A stretch of DNA of 34,545 nucleotides from Gammaproteobacteria bacterium. Lineage in GTDB: Bacteria > Pseudomonadota > Gammaproteobacteria > Steroidobacterales > GCA-2729495. Positions 1 to 8,224 of the stretch are shown one piece after another (positions within the stretch are counted from its first letter, which is position 1; each line of letters starts with the position of its first letter). Where the stretch lies: assembly GCA_020853135.1 (NCBI GenBank), contig JADYZO010000038.1, positions 1 through 34,545 of the forward strand. The letters are read 5' to 3'. The notes under the pieces are model-generated. The model searched no databases. It worked only from the letters and a program-made list of their open reading frames with translations, and was not told the origin of the DNA. A program made the position numbers and the translations under genes.

Positions 1-338
1 TGTATCTCGCCGGGCGGATCGATGAAGTCATCAACAACGGGCGCCTGAAGACGTATCCGGAGGAAATCGAACAGGCGATCCTCGCCCACCCGGCGGTCGG
101 GGACTGCGTGGTCTTCCCCATTGCGGATCCGGTGTGGGGTCAGGCCATCGCGGCAGCCGTCACCGCCGCGGCTGGCCAGGAACTCCAGGCAGCCGACCTG
201 CGCGCGTGGCTGGCCGGCCGGATGTCCGGGCACAAGATCCCCGTGCGCATCTGGTGCCAATCCCAACCGCTCAGGCCCGCCACCGGCAAGGTCAACCGCC
301 AGGCACTGGCCGCGCGGCTGCTGGCGGGCTCAAACTGA
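1..338 (+). CDS. AMP-forming acyl-CoA synthetase/ligase, C-terminal fragment
   Basis: This is the 3' end of a gene cut by the window edge; the reading frame begins at base 3. It encodes the small C-terminal domain of the ANL superfamily (acyl-CoA synthetases, AMP-dependent ligases). Visible motifs are the A8 hinge GRIDEVINNGRLKTYPEEIE, which follows the family pattern GR.D..I...G....P.EIE, and the A10 motif PATGKVNRQAL with the lysine that catalyses adenylate formation. In this family the C-terminal domain rotates between adenylation and thioester formation. The substrate cannot be read from this fragment because the acyl-binding domain is outside the window. A perfect hairpin follows 33 bp after the stop codon. 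Confidence 0.85.
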   Translation, partial: YLAGRIDEVINNGRLKTYPEEIEQAILAHPAVGDCVVFPIADPVWGQAIAAAVTAAAGQELQAADLRAWLAGRMSGHKIPVRIWCQSQPLRPATGKVNRQALAARLLAGSN

Positions 339-370
339 ACGCAGGTGCGGGTCAGGGCCACCTCGCTATC

Positions 371-400
371 GCCACCTGCAGCCAGCCTGGTGCAGGTGGC
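371..400 (+). terminator. Perfect 10-bp hairpin after the ligase gene
   Basis: The arms GCCACCTGCA and TGCAGGTGGC are perfect inverted repeats around a 10-nt loop. The hairpin lies between the ligase stop codon and the predicted argS promoter. No T-tract follows, so it would be an imperfect intrinsic terminator, or a hairpin that protects the upstream mRNA. Confidence 0.45.
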
Positions 401-414
401 AACAATACCCGTCA

Positions 415-444
415 TTGCTACCCTGCACAGGCATTCCCTAGAAT
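415..444 (+). promoter_or_regulatory. Candidate sigma-70 promoter of argS
   Basis: A TTGCTA -35 box (415-420) and a TAGAAT -10 box (439-444) are separated by 18 bp. The expected transcription start, about 7 bp after the -10 box, falls on the argS ATG at 451. No Shine-Dalgarno sequence is present there. This predicts a leaderless or nearly leaderless argS mRNA. Confidence 0.4.
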
Positions 445-450
445 TCCCCC

Positions 451-2325
451 ATGCCCTTCACCACCCACATCGCGCAGGCCCTGTGCGCCGCGCTGGAGTA
501 CGCCCCGGAACGCGCCGGCGAGATCACCGCGCTGCTGACCGCGCCACCCAGCCTGGCCATGGGCGACTTTGCCTTCCCCTGCTTCCAGCTGGCCAAGACG
601 CTGCGCGCGCCGCCGCCGAAGATCGCGGCGGACCTCGCTGCGCGCATCCGCCCGGATGCCCTGATCGCCCGCGCGGTCGCCCAGGGGCCCTACGTCAACC
701 TCCATCTCCACCGCACGGAGGCGGCACGGCAGGTGCTGGGCGCCATACTGGCCAATCCGGACGGTTACGGCAGCCGCAACCTCGGCGGCGGGCAGGTGAT
801 CGTGCTGGATTTCTCGGCACCGAACATCGCCAAGCCCTTCCACTTCGGGCACCTGCGCTCCACCAACATCGGCGCCGACCTGGCGCGCCTGTTCTCCTTC
901 CTCGGCTACCGCGTGGTGCGCAAGAACTACATCGGCGACTGGGGCACGCAGTTCGGCTTCGTGATCTACGCCTGGCAGAAGTGGGGCGATGCGGGGCTGC
1001 TGCGCGAGCGGGCCATCGACTACCTGGTCGAGCTCTACGTGCGCGCCTACCGCGAGAGCGAGAGCGACCCCGGCGTGCGCGAGCAGGCCAGACAGCTCTT
1101 CCTGCGCCTCGAGCAGGACGACCCGGAGATCACCGCGCTCTGGCAGCAGTTCCGCGAGCTGTCGCTGGCCGGCTTCATGAAGACCTACCAGCGCCTCGGG
1201 ATTGCCTTCGACAGCTACGATGGCGAGGCTGCGGTGAATCACCTGGTCGAGGCCACCATCCAGCGCTTCGTGCGCGCGGGCATTGCCGAAGAGTCGCAGG
1301 GTGCGCTGGTGGTGCAGGTCAATGCGGTGCTCGGCCGCGAGATCGCCCCGCTGATGCTGCGCAAGTCCGACGGCGCCTCCACCTACGCGGCCCGCGACTG
1401 CGCCGAGGCCCTGGACCGCTGGAAGCGCTACGGCTTCTCCTCCAACATCTACGTGGTCTCCCGCCAGGAGGACCACTTCGCCCAGGTCTTCGCCGCCCTC
1501 ACGCGCCTGGCGGCCGCCGAGCAGTGGGAGAGCCACTGGCCGGCGACCTGCGAGAACGTCAGCTTCGGCTACGTGCGCGGGATGTCCACCCGCAAGGGCG
1601 AGGCGGTGTGGCTGGAAGACGTCCTCGACGAGGCCCGCGACCGCGCCCGGAAGATCCGCGAGGAGAAGTCCGCGGCCAACCCGCGCGCCTTCCCCGCCCT
1701 GTCGCCCGCGGAGCTCGAGCACGTCAGCGAAAGCGTGGGGCAGGCGGCGCTGCTGTATTTCGACGTCTCCTCGCGCCGGCTCTCCGACGTGACCTTCGAC
1801 TGGGACACGGTGCTGCAGTTCGAGGGCAATACCGGCCCCTACCTCCAGTATTCCCATGCGCGGATGTGCGGCATCTTCCGCCGCGCGGCCGGGCAGCAGG
1901 AAAAGGTGCCGGAAAAGGTGTCTGACTTATTTTCCCCAAACGCGACGAGATACCCGGCTGCCCGTCGGAAAATAAGTCAGACACCTTTTCCGGGTATCTC
2001 GTCGCGTTTGGGGAAAATAAGTCAGACACCTTTTCCTGAGGAGTGGCCGGCCACGCTGGCCGACGAGGAGTGGGCGCTGCTGCTGAAGCTGCGCGGCTTC
2101 GGGCCCGCGGTGGAGCGTGCCGCCGCCGAACGCGAGCCCCATGAGGTGGCCCGCTTCCTCCACGATCTCGCCAGCACCTACAACGCCTTCTACAACAACT
2201 GCACCGTCCTCGACCCCGCCAACCCCCTCACCACGCGCACGCGCCTCGCGCTGGTGCAGGCCTGCCGGATCGTGCTCGCGCGCGGCCTGGAACTGCTGGG
2301 CATCCGCGCGCTGGAGACCATGTGA
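451..2325 (+). CDS. argS: Arginyl-tRNA synthetase with an in-frame repeat insertion
   Basis: Charges tRNA-Arg with arginine (class I aminoacyl-tRNA synthetase, cytoplasm). The 624-residue product shows the HIGH-type motif PNIAKPFHFGHLRS (first motif His near residue 131), the KMSKS-type motif GMSTRKGEAVWLEDVLDEA, and a DALR anticodon-binding domain near the C-terminus ending in YNAFYNNCTVLD. The protein is longer than the usual 560-590 residues. The excess is explained by residues 483-528, which are translated from a block of palindromic repeats (1899-2036, exactly 138 bp) lying between the HARMCGIFRR helix and the DALR helix EEWALLLKLRGF. The frame continues through without a stop, so the enzyme is probably functional with a surface loop added. 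The ATG at 451 lacks a clear ribosome-binding site. The SPOR gene follows after 22 bp. Confidence 0.95.
   Translation: MPFTTHIAQALCAALEYAPERAGEITALLTAPPSLAMGDFAFPCFQLAKTLRAPPPKIAADLAARIRPDALIARAVAQGPYVNLHLHRTEAARQVLGAILANPDGYGSRNLGGGQVIVLDFSAPNIAKPFHFGHLRSTNIGADLARLFSFLGYRVVRKNYIGDWGTQFGFVIYAWQKWGDAGLLRERAIDYLVELYVRAYRESESDPGVREQARQLFLRLEQDDPEITALWQQFRELSLAGFMKTYQRLGIAFDSYDGEAAVNHLVEATIQRFVRAGIAEESQGALVVQVNAVLGREIAPLMLRKSDGASTYAARDCAEALDRWKRYGFSSNIYVVSRQEDHFAQVFAALTRLAAAEQWESHWPATCENVSFGYVRGMSTRKGEAVWLEDVLDEARDRARKIREEKSAANPRAFPALSPAELEHVSESVGQAALLYFDVSSRRLSDVTFDWDTVLQFEGNTGPYLQYSHARMCGIFRRAAGQQEKVPEKVSDLFSPNATRYPAARRKISQTPFPGISSRLGKISQTPFPEEWPATLADEEWALLLKLRGFGPAVERAAAEREPHEVARFLHDLASTYNAFYNNCTVLDPANPLTTRTRLALVQACRIVLARGLELLGIRALETM
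1899..2036 (+). repeat. REP-like palindromic repeat block inserted in argS
   Basis: Three copies of the 25-bp core are present: one forward (1911-1935) and two reverse (1967-1991, 2012-2036), plus a partial unit GGAAAAGGTGCC at 1899-1910. Segment 1911-1957 is a perfect 47-bp inverted repeat of 1990-2036, including core-adjacent sequence CCCAAACGCGACGAGATACC. The block is 138 bp, a multiple of three. The forward core is read as EKVSDLFS and the reverse cores as KISQTPFP, all without stops. The centre of the core is TCTGAC in forward orientation, as in the amidase-flanking copies, whereas the aroE and lipoprotein copies have TCAGAC. Confidence 0.9.
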
Positions 2326-2347
2326 GCGGCGGGGAACGCGCCTGACC

Positions 2348-2920
2348 GTGGCCACCCGTCGCAACCGGCGCCGCCCGGCCACGGGCAGCAGGCGCAGCGG
2401 CACACCCGCGTGGCTGCTGGTGGCCGCCGGCCTGGTGCTGGGGGCGGCAGCCGTTGCCGCGGCCTTCTTCGTCCGCGAGCGCCTGGGCACCCACCGGGCG
2501 GCCCGGGCCGATGCCGCGCAGGCCCCGGACACCAGGCCGCGGCCGCCACCGGGGCCGAAGGCCGGCACGTCGCCGCCGGAGAAGCGCTTCGGGTTCTACG
2601 AGATGCTGCCGAATTTCGAGGTGGTGGTGCCCGGCCAGGACCGTGACGTGCGCCGCGACACCACGCCGGCCCCGGTGGAGGTGCCCGGGGCCTACGTCCT
2701 GCAGGCCGGCTCCTATGGCAGCTTCGCCGAGGCGGACAAGGTGAAGGCCCAGCTCGCACTGCTCGGGATCAGCTCGCAGATCCAGAAGATCACGGTCGAT
2801 GAGCGCCAGTACCACCGGGTGCGGATCGGCCCCATCGAGGACCTCGGCGAACTCAACCGCACGCGCAAGCGCCTGCGCGATGCCAGGATCGACGTGCTGG
2901 TCATCCGCGTGGGCGAGTGA
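2348..2920 (+). CDS. SPOR-domain inner-membrane protein (FtsN-like)
   Basis: A 190-residue bitopic membrane protein. A basic cytoplasmic N-terminus is followed by one transmembrane segment (about residues 21-42, AWLLVAAGLVLGAAAVAAAF), a Pro/Ala-rich linker, and a C-terminal SPOR domain (about 117-190, starting AYVLQAGSYGSFAEADKVKA). SPOR domains bind glycan strands stripped of stem peptides at the division septum, so a periplasmic role in cell division or envelope maintenance is likely. The GTG start at 2348 is chosen because it follows the argS stop directly and places the membrane segment near the N-terminus; an ATG was not available. A SPOR gene directly after argS is a common proteobacterial arrangement, probably co-transcribed. 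It is too short and divergent to call ftsN with certainty. Confidence 0.8.
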   Translation: MATRRNRRRPATGSRRSGTPAWLLVAAGLVLGAAAVAAAFFVRERLGTHRAARADAAQAPDTRPRPPPGPKAGTSPPEKRFGFYEMLPNFEVVVPGQDRDVRRDTTPAPVEVPGAYVLQAGSYGSFAEADKVKAQLALLGISSQIQKITVDERQYHRVRIGPIEDLGELNRTRKRLRDARIDVLVIRVGE

Positions 2921-2930
2921 GGGGTACACA

Positions 2931-4001
2931 ATGGGCGGCAACGGCCTCGAACAGCGCTTCCCGGTACTGGCCGCGGCACTGCCGTACCTGTCACTCGGCG
3001 AGCTGGCCACGCCGCTGGAGGACATGCCCGCGCTCGCGGCCCGCCTCGGACTCGGCCAGCTCGCCGTGAAACGCGACGACCTGAGCTCGCCGGTATACGG
3101 CGGCAACAAGCTGCGCAAGCTCGAGTACCTGCTCGCCGACGCGCTCGCCACCGGCTGCGAAGCGGTGGTCACCTACGGGTCGGTGGGCTCCAACCACGCC
3201 CTCGCCACCAGCGCGTTCGCCGTCCGCCTGGGCCTGCTGCCGCACGCGGTGCTGGTGGACCAGCCGCCCTCGCCGGTCGTGGCGCAGAAGTTGCGCTACC
3301 TGCTGCAGCTCGGCACCACCATCCACGCCGCCGCGAGCTTCAACCAGACGCGGCAGATCGCTGCGGACATCCGCGACCGGCACCCGGGTGGACCCGCGCG
3401 GGTCTATGACATCCCCTGGGGCGGCTCCAACTGGCGCGGCGCGGTGGGCTTCGTCGCCGCTGCGCTGGAACTCGCCCGCCAGACCGCGGGTGCAGGTTCG
3501 CCGCCGCCGGATTTCCTCTACCTCTCCGGCGGCACGCTGGGCATGGCAACCGGCCTGGCGCTGGGGCTGCGTGCAGCCGGCCTGCCAACCCGCATCGTCG
3601 CGCCGCGCGCCGTCCCCTCCGGAACCGGGGCGACCGAGCACGCTGCCAGCCAGGTGCTGGAGGCCAACCGGGAAATCCGCGCCCGCGACCCGTCGTTCCC
3701 GCTGTTCGACGACCCACTGGCCAATCTCGAGCTGCGACCCGAGTTCTACGGGCCCGGCTACGCCGAGCCGACACCCGGGGCGCTGGAGGCCATCGCTCTC
3801 CTGCGCGAGCACGGCATCGGGCTCGACATCACCTACACGGCCAAGGCCTTCGCCGGCCTCATGGCCGACGCCCGGACCGGGCGCCTCAGCGGCCGGAGCG
3901 TGGTGTTCTGGAACTCGTACAACTCGGCGCCATACCCGGCCGCGCTCGACCGGGTCGACCTGGCGCCATTGCCGCCGGAATTGCGCCACTACGTGGAGTA
4001 G
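2931..4001 (+). CDS. PLP-dependent D-cysteine desulfhydrase / ACC deaminase-like enzyme
   Basis: A 356-residue fold-type II PLP enzyme of the ACC deaminase/D-cysteine desulfhydrase family, which catalyses beta-elimination or ring-opening deamination of small amino acids. The PLP-binding lysine is K60 in YGGNKLRKLEYLLADA. Next comes the substrate segment TYGSVGSNHALATSAFA, then the glycine-rich phosphate-binding loop in LYLSGGTLGMATGLALGLRA. The sequence VGSNHA resembles the GxxSNH segment of D-cysteine desulfhydrases rather than defining a substrate, so the exact reaction is left open. The ATG at 2931 has GAGG about 8 bp upstream and follows the SPOR stop by 10 bp, suggesting one transcript with argS. 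It converges with the ntrX-like gene, with two bases between them. Confidence 0.85.
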   Translation: MGGNGLEQRFPVLAAALPYLSLGELATPLEDMPALAARLGLGQLAVKRDDLSSPVYGGNKLRKLEYLLADALATGCEAVVTYGSVGSNHALATSAFAVRLGLLPHAVLVDQPPSPVVAQKLRYLLQLGTTIHAAASFNQTRQIAADIRDRHPGGPARVYDIPWGGSNWRGAVGFVAAALELARQTAGAGSPPPDFLYLSGGTLGMATGLALGLRAAGLPTRIVAPRAVPSGTGATEHAASQVLEANREIRARDPSFPLFDDPLANLELRPEFYGPGYAEPTPGALEAIALLREHGIGLDITYTAKAFAGLMADARTGRLSGRSVVFWNSYNSAPYPAALDRVDLAPLPPELRHYVE

Positions 4002-4003
4002 GG

Positions 4004-5383
4004 CTACTCCTCGCTCAGCATCCCGCGGAAGTCGATGCCGAGCGAGCGCAGCTTGCGGTACAGGTGCGTGCGCTCCATCCCCACGCGCCGGGCGAGCTGG
4101 CTGACCTTGCCCCCGCACAGCGCCAGCTGCTCGGTCAGGTAGGCCCGCTCGAAGTGCTCGCGGGCCTCGCGCAGCGGCAGCGCCAGCAGGTCCTGCTTGA
4201 CCAGCGGTTCCTGCACGCCGGGCAGCGGCTGCAATTCACGCTCCACCTCGGCGAGGGACACTTCCTCGGCGCCGTCCGCGGCCAGCAGCCGGCGCACCAG
4301 GCTGTTGAGCTCCCGCAGGTTGCCCGACCAGGGGTAGTTGCGCAGGCGGTTCTGCGCGGCGAAGCTGAAGCGGCGGAAGGGCAGGTGCTCGCGCTCGACG
4401 AGGTCCTCGGCCGTGTATCGCAGCAGCTCGGAAATGTCCTCCGAGTACTCGCGCAGCGGCGGCACCTCGATGCGCAGCGCACCCAGCCGCTCGACCAGGT
4501 CGGGCCGCAGGCCGGCCGCAGCCGGATCGGCCAGGGTCGCCGGGCGCACGGAAGCCGCGAGACGCGCCTCCAGCGGCAGCTGCACCGCCTGGCCGAGGTG
4601 CCCGTAGCGGGCGCTCTCCAGCACGCCGGCCAGCAGCGCCTGCGCGGCCGTGCTCACGTCCTCCAGGGTGCTGATGAACAGCGTTCCGGCACCGGCCTGC
4701 TCGAGGAGGCCCCGCTCGGCGCCGGCGGCCGGCCCCCCGTCCCCGCCGAGCAGCAGTGCCGCGGCGCTCTGCGCAATCAGGCTCGCACCGGGCACCCGGA
4801 TGAAGGGCGCCTCCCGGCGCGGGCCTGCCTGGTGGATGAAGTGGGCGAGCGAGTCCCGGCCCGTGCCGCTTTCGCCGACGATCAGCAGCGGTGCGGCCAG
4901 CGGCGCCAGCTGCTCGGCCCGCTCACGCAGCTCGCGGATGCGCCTGCTGCGCACCGGCGCGGCAAACACCGGGGGCAGCGTGCCACTGCGCAGGCTGCCG
5001 CGCTCGGCCGGGCGCACGCCACGCAGGGACTTCTCCACCGTGCGCAGGAGCTTGTTCAGCGACACCGGCTTCTCGATGAAATCGGCGGCGCCGAGGCGCG
5101 TGGCCTCCACCGCGGTCTCGACGGTACCGTGCCCGGAGAGGATCACCACCGGGCAGGTGACGCGGTGACCCTGCTGCCACTCGTGCAGCAGGCTGATGCC
5201 GTCGGTGTCCGGCATCCAGATGTCGAGCAGCACCAGGCTGGGGAGCCGTTCGCTGACGGCTTCGCGCGCCTGTGCGGCGTTGGCCGCGACAGTCACCTCG
5301 TAGCCTTCGTCCGTGAGGGTGTCGCGGATGGTGTCGCGGATGTCCGCCTCGTCATCCACCACCAGAATGTGCGGTGCCCGCAT
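4004..5383 (-). CDS. NtrX-like response regulator with degenerate AAA+ domain
   Basis: A 459-residue regulator with an N-terminal receiver domain (phospho-acceptor D54 in LVLLDIWMPD, acidic pair D10-D11, conserved lysine in FIEKPVS). A central AAA+ domain of the sigma-54-activator type and a C-terminal Fis-type helix-turn-helix (KVSQLARRVGMERTHLYRKL) follow. The central domain is degenerate: Walker A reads GESGTGRD (Arg for Lys), Walker B reads GTLFISTLED without the acidic pair, and no GAFTGA loop is present. It therefore probably cannot activate sigma-54 RNA polymerase by ATP hydrolysis and may act as a plain DNA-binding regulator. The ATG at 5383 is chosen because AGGAGG lies 8 bp upstream; the GTG at 5392 overlaps that site. 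It follows the kinase gene by 5 bp. Confidence 0.85.
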   Translation of the reverse strand: MRAPHILVVDDEADIRDTIRDTLTDEGYEVTVAANAAQAREAVSERLPSLVLLDIWMPDTDGISLLHEWQQGHRVTCPVVILSGHGTVETAVEATRLGAADFIEKPVSLNKLLRTVEKSLRGVRPAERGSLRSGTLPPVFAAPVRSRRIRELRERAEQLAPLAAPLLIVGESGTGRDSLAHFIHQAGPRREAPFIRVPGASLIAQSAAALLLGGDGGPAAGAERGLLEQAGAGTLFISTLEDVSTAAQALLAGVLESARYGHLGQAVQLPLEARLAASVRPATLADPAAAGLRPDLVERLGALRIEVPPLREYSEDISELLRYTAEDLVEREHLPFRRFSFAAQNRLRNYPWSGNLRELNSLVRRLLAADGAEEVSLAEVERELQPLPGVQEPLVKQDLLALPLREAREHFERAYLTEQLALCGGKVSQLARRVGMERTHLYRKLRSLGIDFRGMLSEE

Positions 5384-5388
5384 TGCGC

Positions 5389-7614
5389 TCACCTCCTGTC
5401 CCCGATACGGCGCGGCCGGCCATCGGCATGGACGTCGCGGCCGCGCTGGCTCACCGGTAGCGTAACCCGGATGCAGGCTCCTCCGCCTGCCTGGTTTGTG
5501 GCGCCCACCGTCCCGCCGTGCTCCTCCACCAGTCGCCGCACGATGGCGAGGCCGAGGCCCGTGCCACGGGTCCGGCTGGTGACGTAGGGATCGAAGATGC
5601 GCCCGAGCAGCTCCGGGTCGATGCCCGGCCCGTTGTCCGCGACCAGGATCTCCACCAGCCCGGCGGCCGGCGCGTCGGCCGGCCGGGTGGTGACCGTGAT
5701 CGCGCCGCCGGCCTGGCCTTCCAGTGCATCGCAGGCGTTGCGGATCAGGTTGTGCAGCACCTGGCGCAGGCGCACCGCGTCCGCCTCGATGCTGGCGGCG
5801 GCGGGGTCGAGCTCCAGCCGCAGGCGCGGCTGCTGCGGGCCGTGGTAGAGGTCGGCCACCCCCCGCACCAGGCCGTTGAGGTCCATGGGCGCGAAATTCA
5901 CCTCCGGCGACCGGGCGTACTCGCTGAAGGCATTGACCATGTCGCGCATCGCCTCGACCTGCTGCACGATGGTGTGGGTGGCGCGGTCGAGGAGCTCGGT
6001 GTCCGGCTCCGGCTGGGCCGACAGGTAACGCCGGCGGATGCGCTCGGCCGAGAGCTGGATCGGCGTCAGCGGGTTCTTGATCTCGTGGGCGAGCCGGCGC
6101 GCCACCTCGCCCCAGGCCGCCTCACGCTGCGCCTTGAGCATGGCGGTGATGTCCTCGAACACCAGCACGTAGCCGCCGTGCACGGCCTCCTCATCGGGCA
6201 GCGGCGCAGCCGAGCAGGACAGCACGCGCCGGCCGGCGTGCTCATCGGCAAGGCTCAGTTCCTCGCGCCAGCCGGCGGGCGCCTCGCGGCTGCGCGCCGT
6301 GCAGCCCTCGAAGAACCGGCCGAGCGCCGGGTGGCGGCGGCCGATGTCCTCCAGCAGCTCGCCGGCCAGTGCCTGGAGCTCCACCTGCAGGATGGCGGCG
6401 GCGGCCTCGTTGGCCATCTGCAGCCGCCCCGAGCCATCCACCGCGATCACGCCGCTGGTGAGGCGGGCCAACACGGTGGCGAGGCTGCTGCGCGAGCGCT
6501 CGGTCTCGGCAGCGCTGCGCCGTGCCTGCTCGCCGGCTGCGCCGAGCTTTGCCGTCATGTCGTTGAAGGACTCGACCAGCGCACCGATGTCGTCGCGGCT
6601 GGTGACCGGCAGCCGGGTGTCGAGCCTCCCCGCCGCCACGGCGCGGGTGCCCGCCACCATGGCGCGTATGGGCGCAACCAGCCGCCGCGAGAACACGAAG
6701 GCGCCATAGAAGGCGGCGAACAGGGCCAGCAGCAGCGCCACGGACAGGGCGAGCGTGAAGCTCGACTCCAGCGGCTCGCGCAGGAACACCAGCTCGCCAT
6801 AGCGGGTGTAGGTCTTCTGCACCGATTCGGCCAGCGCTCCCAGCTGCTCATCGACCGGGAACAGCGCCTGCAGGGTGAGCGCCTCGCCAGCCGCCTCGCC
6901 GCCGGCGAGCAGCACCACCGCCACGCGCACGCGCAGGCGGTCCCCGGCGAACGGCTCCACCGCCACATAGCGGCCATCGCGCGGCAGCTGCAGCAGGACA
7001 TCCTCGCTCGGCAGCTCCGGCATGGCGCCCGGCTTGCCGTCGCTGCTGGTGGCGACGATGCGGTAGTTGCGGCCGAACACGCTCATCTCGGCCGCCCCCG
7101 CCTCGCGGCGCAGCCGCGAGAGCGCCTCCACCATCTCCTGCTGCGGCAGGCCCGCCAGCTCGCGCGCCGCCTCCTGCGTGCGCTCGAGGTCCACGCGCAA
7201 CTCGGCATCGAGGGCGCTGCGCGAGAGCTGCAGCGAGTGCTCCAGGCCCTCCGCGATGCGCTTGTCCGTCCAGGTCTCGATGCCCCGGTGGAGGAACTGC
7301 ACGGACAGGAGGAACACCACGAGCACGGGGGCTGCCGCCACCGCGGCAAACGCGCCGAGCAGGCGCAGCCTGAGCGCCGAGCCCGGGACGTTGGCGCGCC
7401 GGTCGCGCACGAGGCCCGCGAGATCGGCGATGAGGACGGTGAGCACCACCAGGACGCCCAGCGCATTGACGAGCAGCACGGTGTCGTGCCAGCGGCCGAA
7501 CACCGCGGAGTTCTTCACCGTCTGGGTCAGCAACGCAAGGCTGCCCAGCCCGGCCACCAGGGTGGCGGCCAGCACCCAACGCAGGAGCTGGGGTCTTACG
7601 GCGTCATCTGCCAT
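5389..7614 (-). CDS. NtrY-like membrane sensor histidine kinase
   Basis: A 741-residue kinase. Hydrophobic segments near residues 12-30, 45-65 and 85-108 are followed by an extracytoplasmic sensor region (about 109-285), another membrane segment (about 287-310), and a HAMP domain (RRLVAPIRAMVAGTRAVAAG onward). A PAS domain (GVIAVDGSGRLQMANEAAAA) leads to the HisKA dimerisation domain with phosphorylated H510 in ARRLAHEIKNPLTPIQLSAE, and an HATPase domain with N box RNACDALE and G boxes ADNGPGID and GTGLGLAIVRRLVEEHGG. The layout matches NtrY. It presumably phosphorylates the regulator encoded just downstream. Its ATG lies 19 bp inside the end of the DUF4390 gene, suggesting translational coupling. 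The signal sensed is unknown. Confidence 0.9.
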   Translation of the reverse strand: MADDAVRPQLLRWVLAATLVAGLGSLALLTQTVKNSAVFGRWHDTVLLVNALGVLVVLTVLIADLAGLVRDRRANVPGSALRLRLLGAFAAVAAAPVLVVFLLSVQFLHRGIETWTDKRIAEGLEHSLQLSRSALDAELRVDLERTQEAARELAGLPQQEMVEALSRLRREAGAAEMSVFGRNYRIVATSSDGKPGAMPELPSEDVLLQLPRDGRYVAVEPFAGDRLRVRVAVVLLAGGEAAGEALTLQALFPVDEQLGALAESVQKTYTRYGELVFLREPLESSFTLALSVALLLALFAAFYGAFVFSRRLVAPIRAMVAGTRAVAAGRLDTRLPVTSRDDIGALVESFNDMTAKLGAAGEQARRSAAETERSRSSLATVLARLTSGVIAVDGSGRLQMANEAAAAILQVELQALAGELLEDIGRRHPALGRFFEGCTARSREAPAGWREELSLADEHAGRRVLSCSAAPLPDEEAVHGGYVLVFEDITAMLKAQREAAWGEVARRLAHEIKNPLTPIQLSAERIRRRYLSAQPEPDTELLDRATHTIVQQVEAMRDMVNAFSEYARSPEVNFAPMDLNGLVRGVADLYHGPQQPRLRLELDPAAASIEADAVRLRQVLHNLIRNACDALEGQAGGAITVTTRPADAPAAGLVEILVADNGPGIDPELLGRIFDPYVTSRTRGTGLGLAIVRRLVEEHGGTVGATNQAGGGACIRVTLPVSQRGRDVHADGRPRRIGDRR

Positions 7615-8183
7615 TCGTACCAGTCGCTCTCCAGGCCAAAGCCGCTGTCCCAGAAGGCCAGCAGCTGCAGCGGCCCGGGCAGCGTCTGCTGGTCGAGCAC
7701 GGCGCGCACCGCCACCGCGTAGGTTTCCCCCGGGACGAGTGCGCCAGGCTCGGCCACCGGCAGGGCCTGGACCCAGCCGAGCGCGTTGAGGGCGCCGAAC
7801 AGCGTGCCGTGGGAGGTGGGTTGGCGCCCGTCGGGATAGGAAACCACATAGCGCTTGGTCAGCGGCTCGTAGCTGAGCTGCCAGTCGCGATGCTCGGCGA
7901 GCACTGATGCATTCGGCAGCCAGCGGCGCACGCGATCAACCGTCAGCTCCACGCGGAAGGTCAGGGGTACGCCGTTGTCCAGGGCCGCCAGCGCCTTGGT
8001 GGTCAGGCGGTAATCGATGCGGGCCGTAAGGCGCCACTGGCCATCGGCGAGGCCCATGCTGGCCGTACGCACATCAATGTCCCAGGCGGCGGCGTAGCCG
8101 GTGGGCACGAGGAGCAGGAGCAGGGTGAGGAGCGCGGCGATGCCGCCGGCCGTGGCCTGGGACCCGGGAGACTTTGGCTTCAT
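7596..8183 (-). CDS. DUF4390 exported protein
   Basis: A 195-residue protein with an N-terminal signal sequence (about residues 1-33: basic start MKPKSP, then GGIAALLTLLLLLVPTGYAA, cleavage near AAA-WDI). The rest is predicted beta-rich and matches what I know of the DUF4390 family, which has no established biochemical function. Members are typically encoded between rsmB and ntrY in gammaproteobacteria, as here. It may be a periplasmic partner of the NtrY-like kinase whose start codon it overlaps; that is an inference from position only. The ATG at 8183 is preceded by a GGAG-type ribosome site (GCTCTCCT on the coding strand is weak, so the start rests mainly on the signal peptide). rsmB ends 41 bp upstream. 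Confidence 0.75.
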   Translation of the reverse strand: MKPKSPGSQATAGGIAALLTLLLLLVPTGYAAAWDIDVRTASMGLADGQWRLTARIDYRLTTKALAALDNGVPLTFRVELTVDRVRRWLPNASVLAEHRDWQLSYEPLTKRYVVSYPDGRQPTSHGTLFGALNALGWVQALPVAEPGALVPGETYAVAVRAVLDQQTLPGPLQLLAFWDSGFGLESDWYEWQMTP

Positions 8184-8224
8184 AGGAGAGCTTCGATTCT
8201 GGTTGCAGGCACCGCCGGGTGCGC

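Noticed and set aside
5384-5392. GTG start of the NtrX-like gene at 5392
   Set aside because: The GTG overlaps the Shine-Dalgarno that is correctly spaced for the ATG at 5383.
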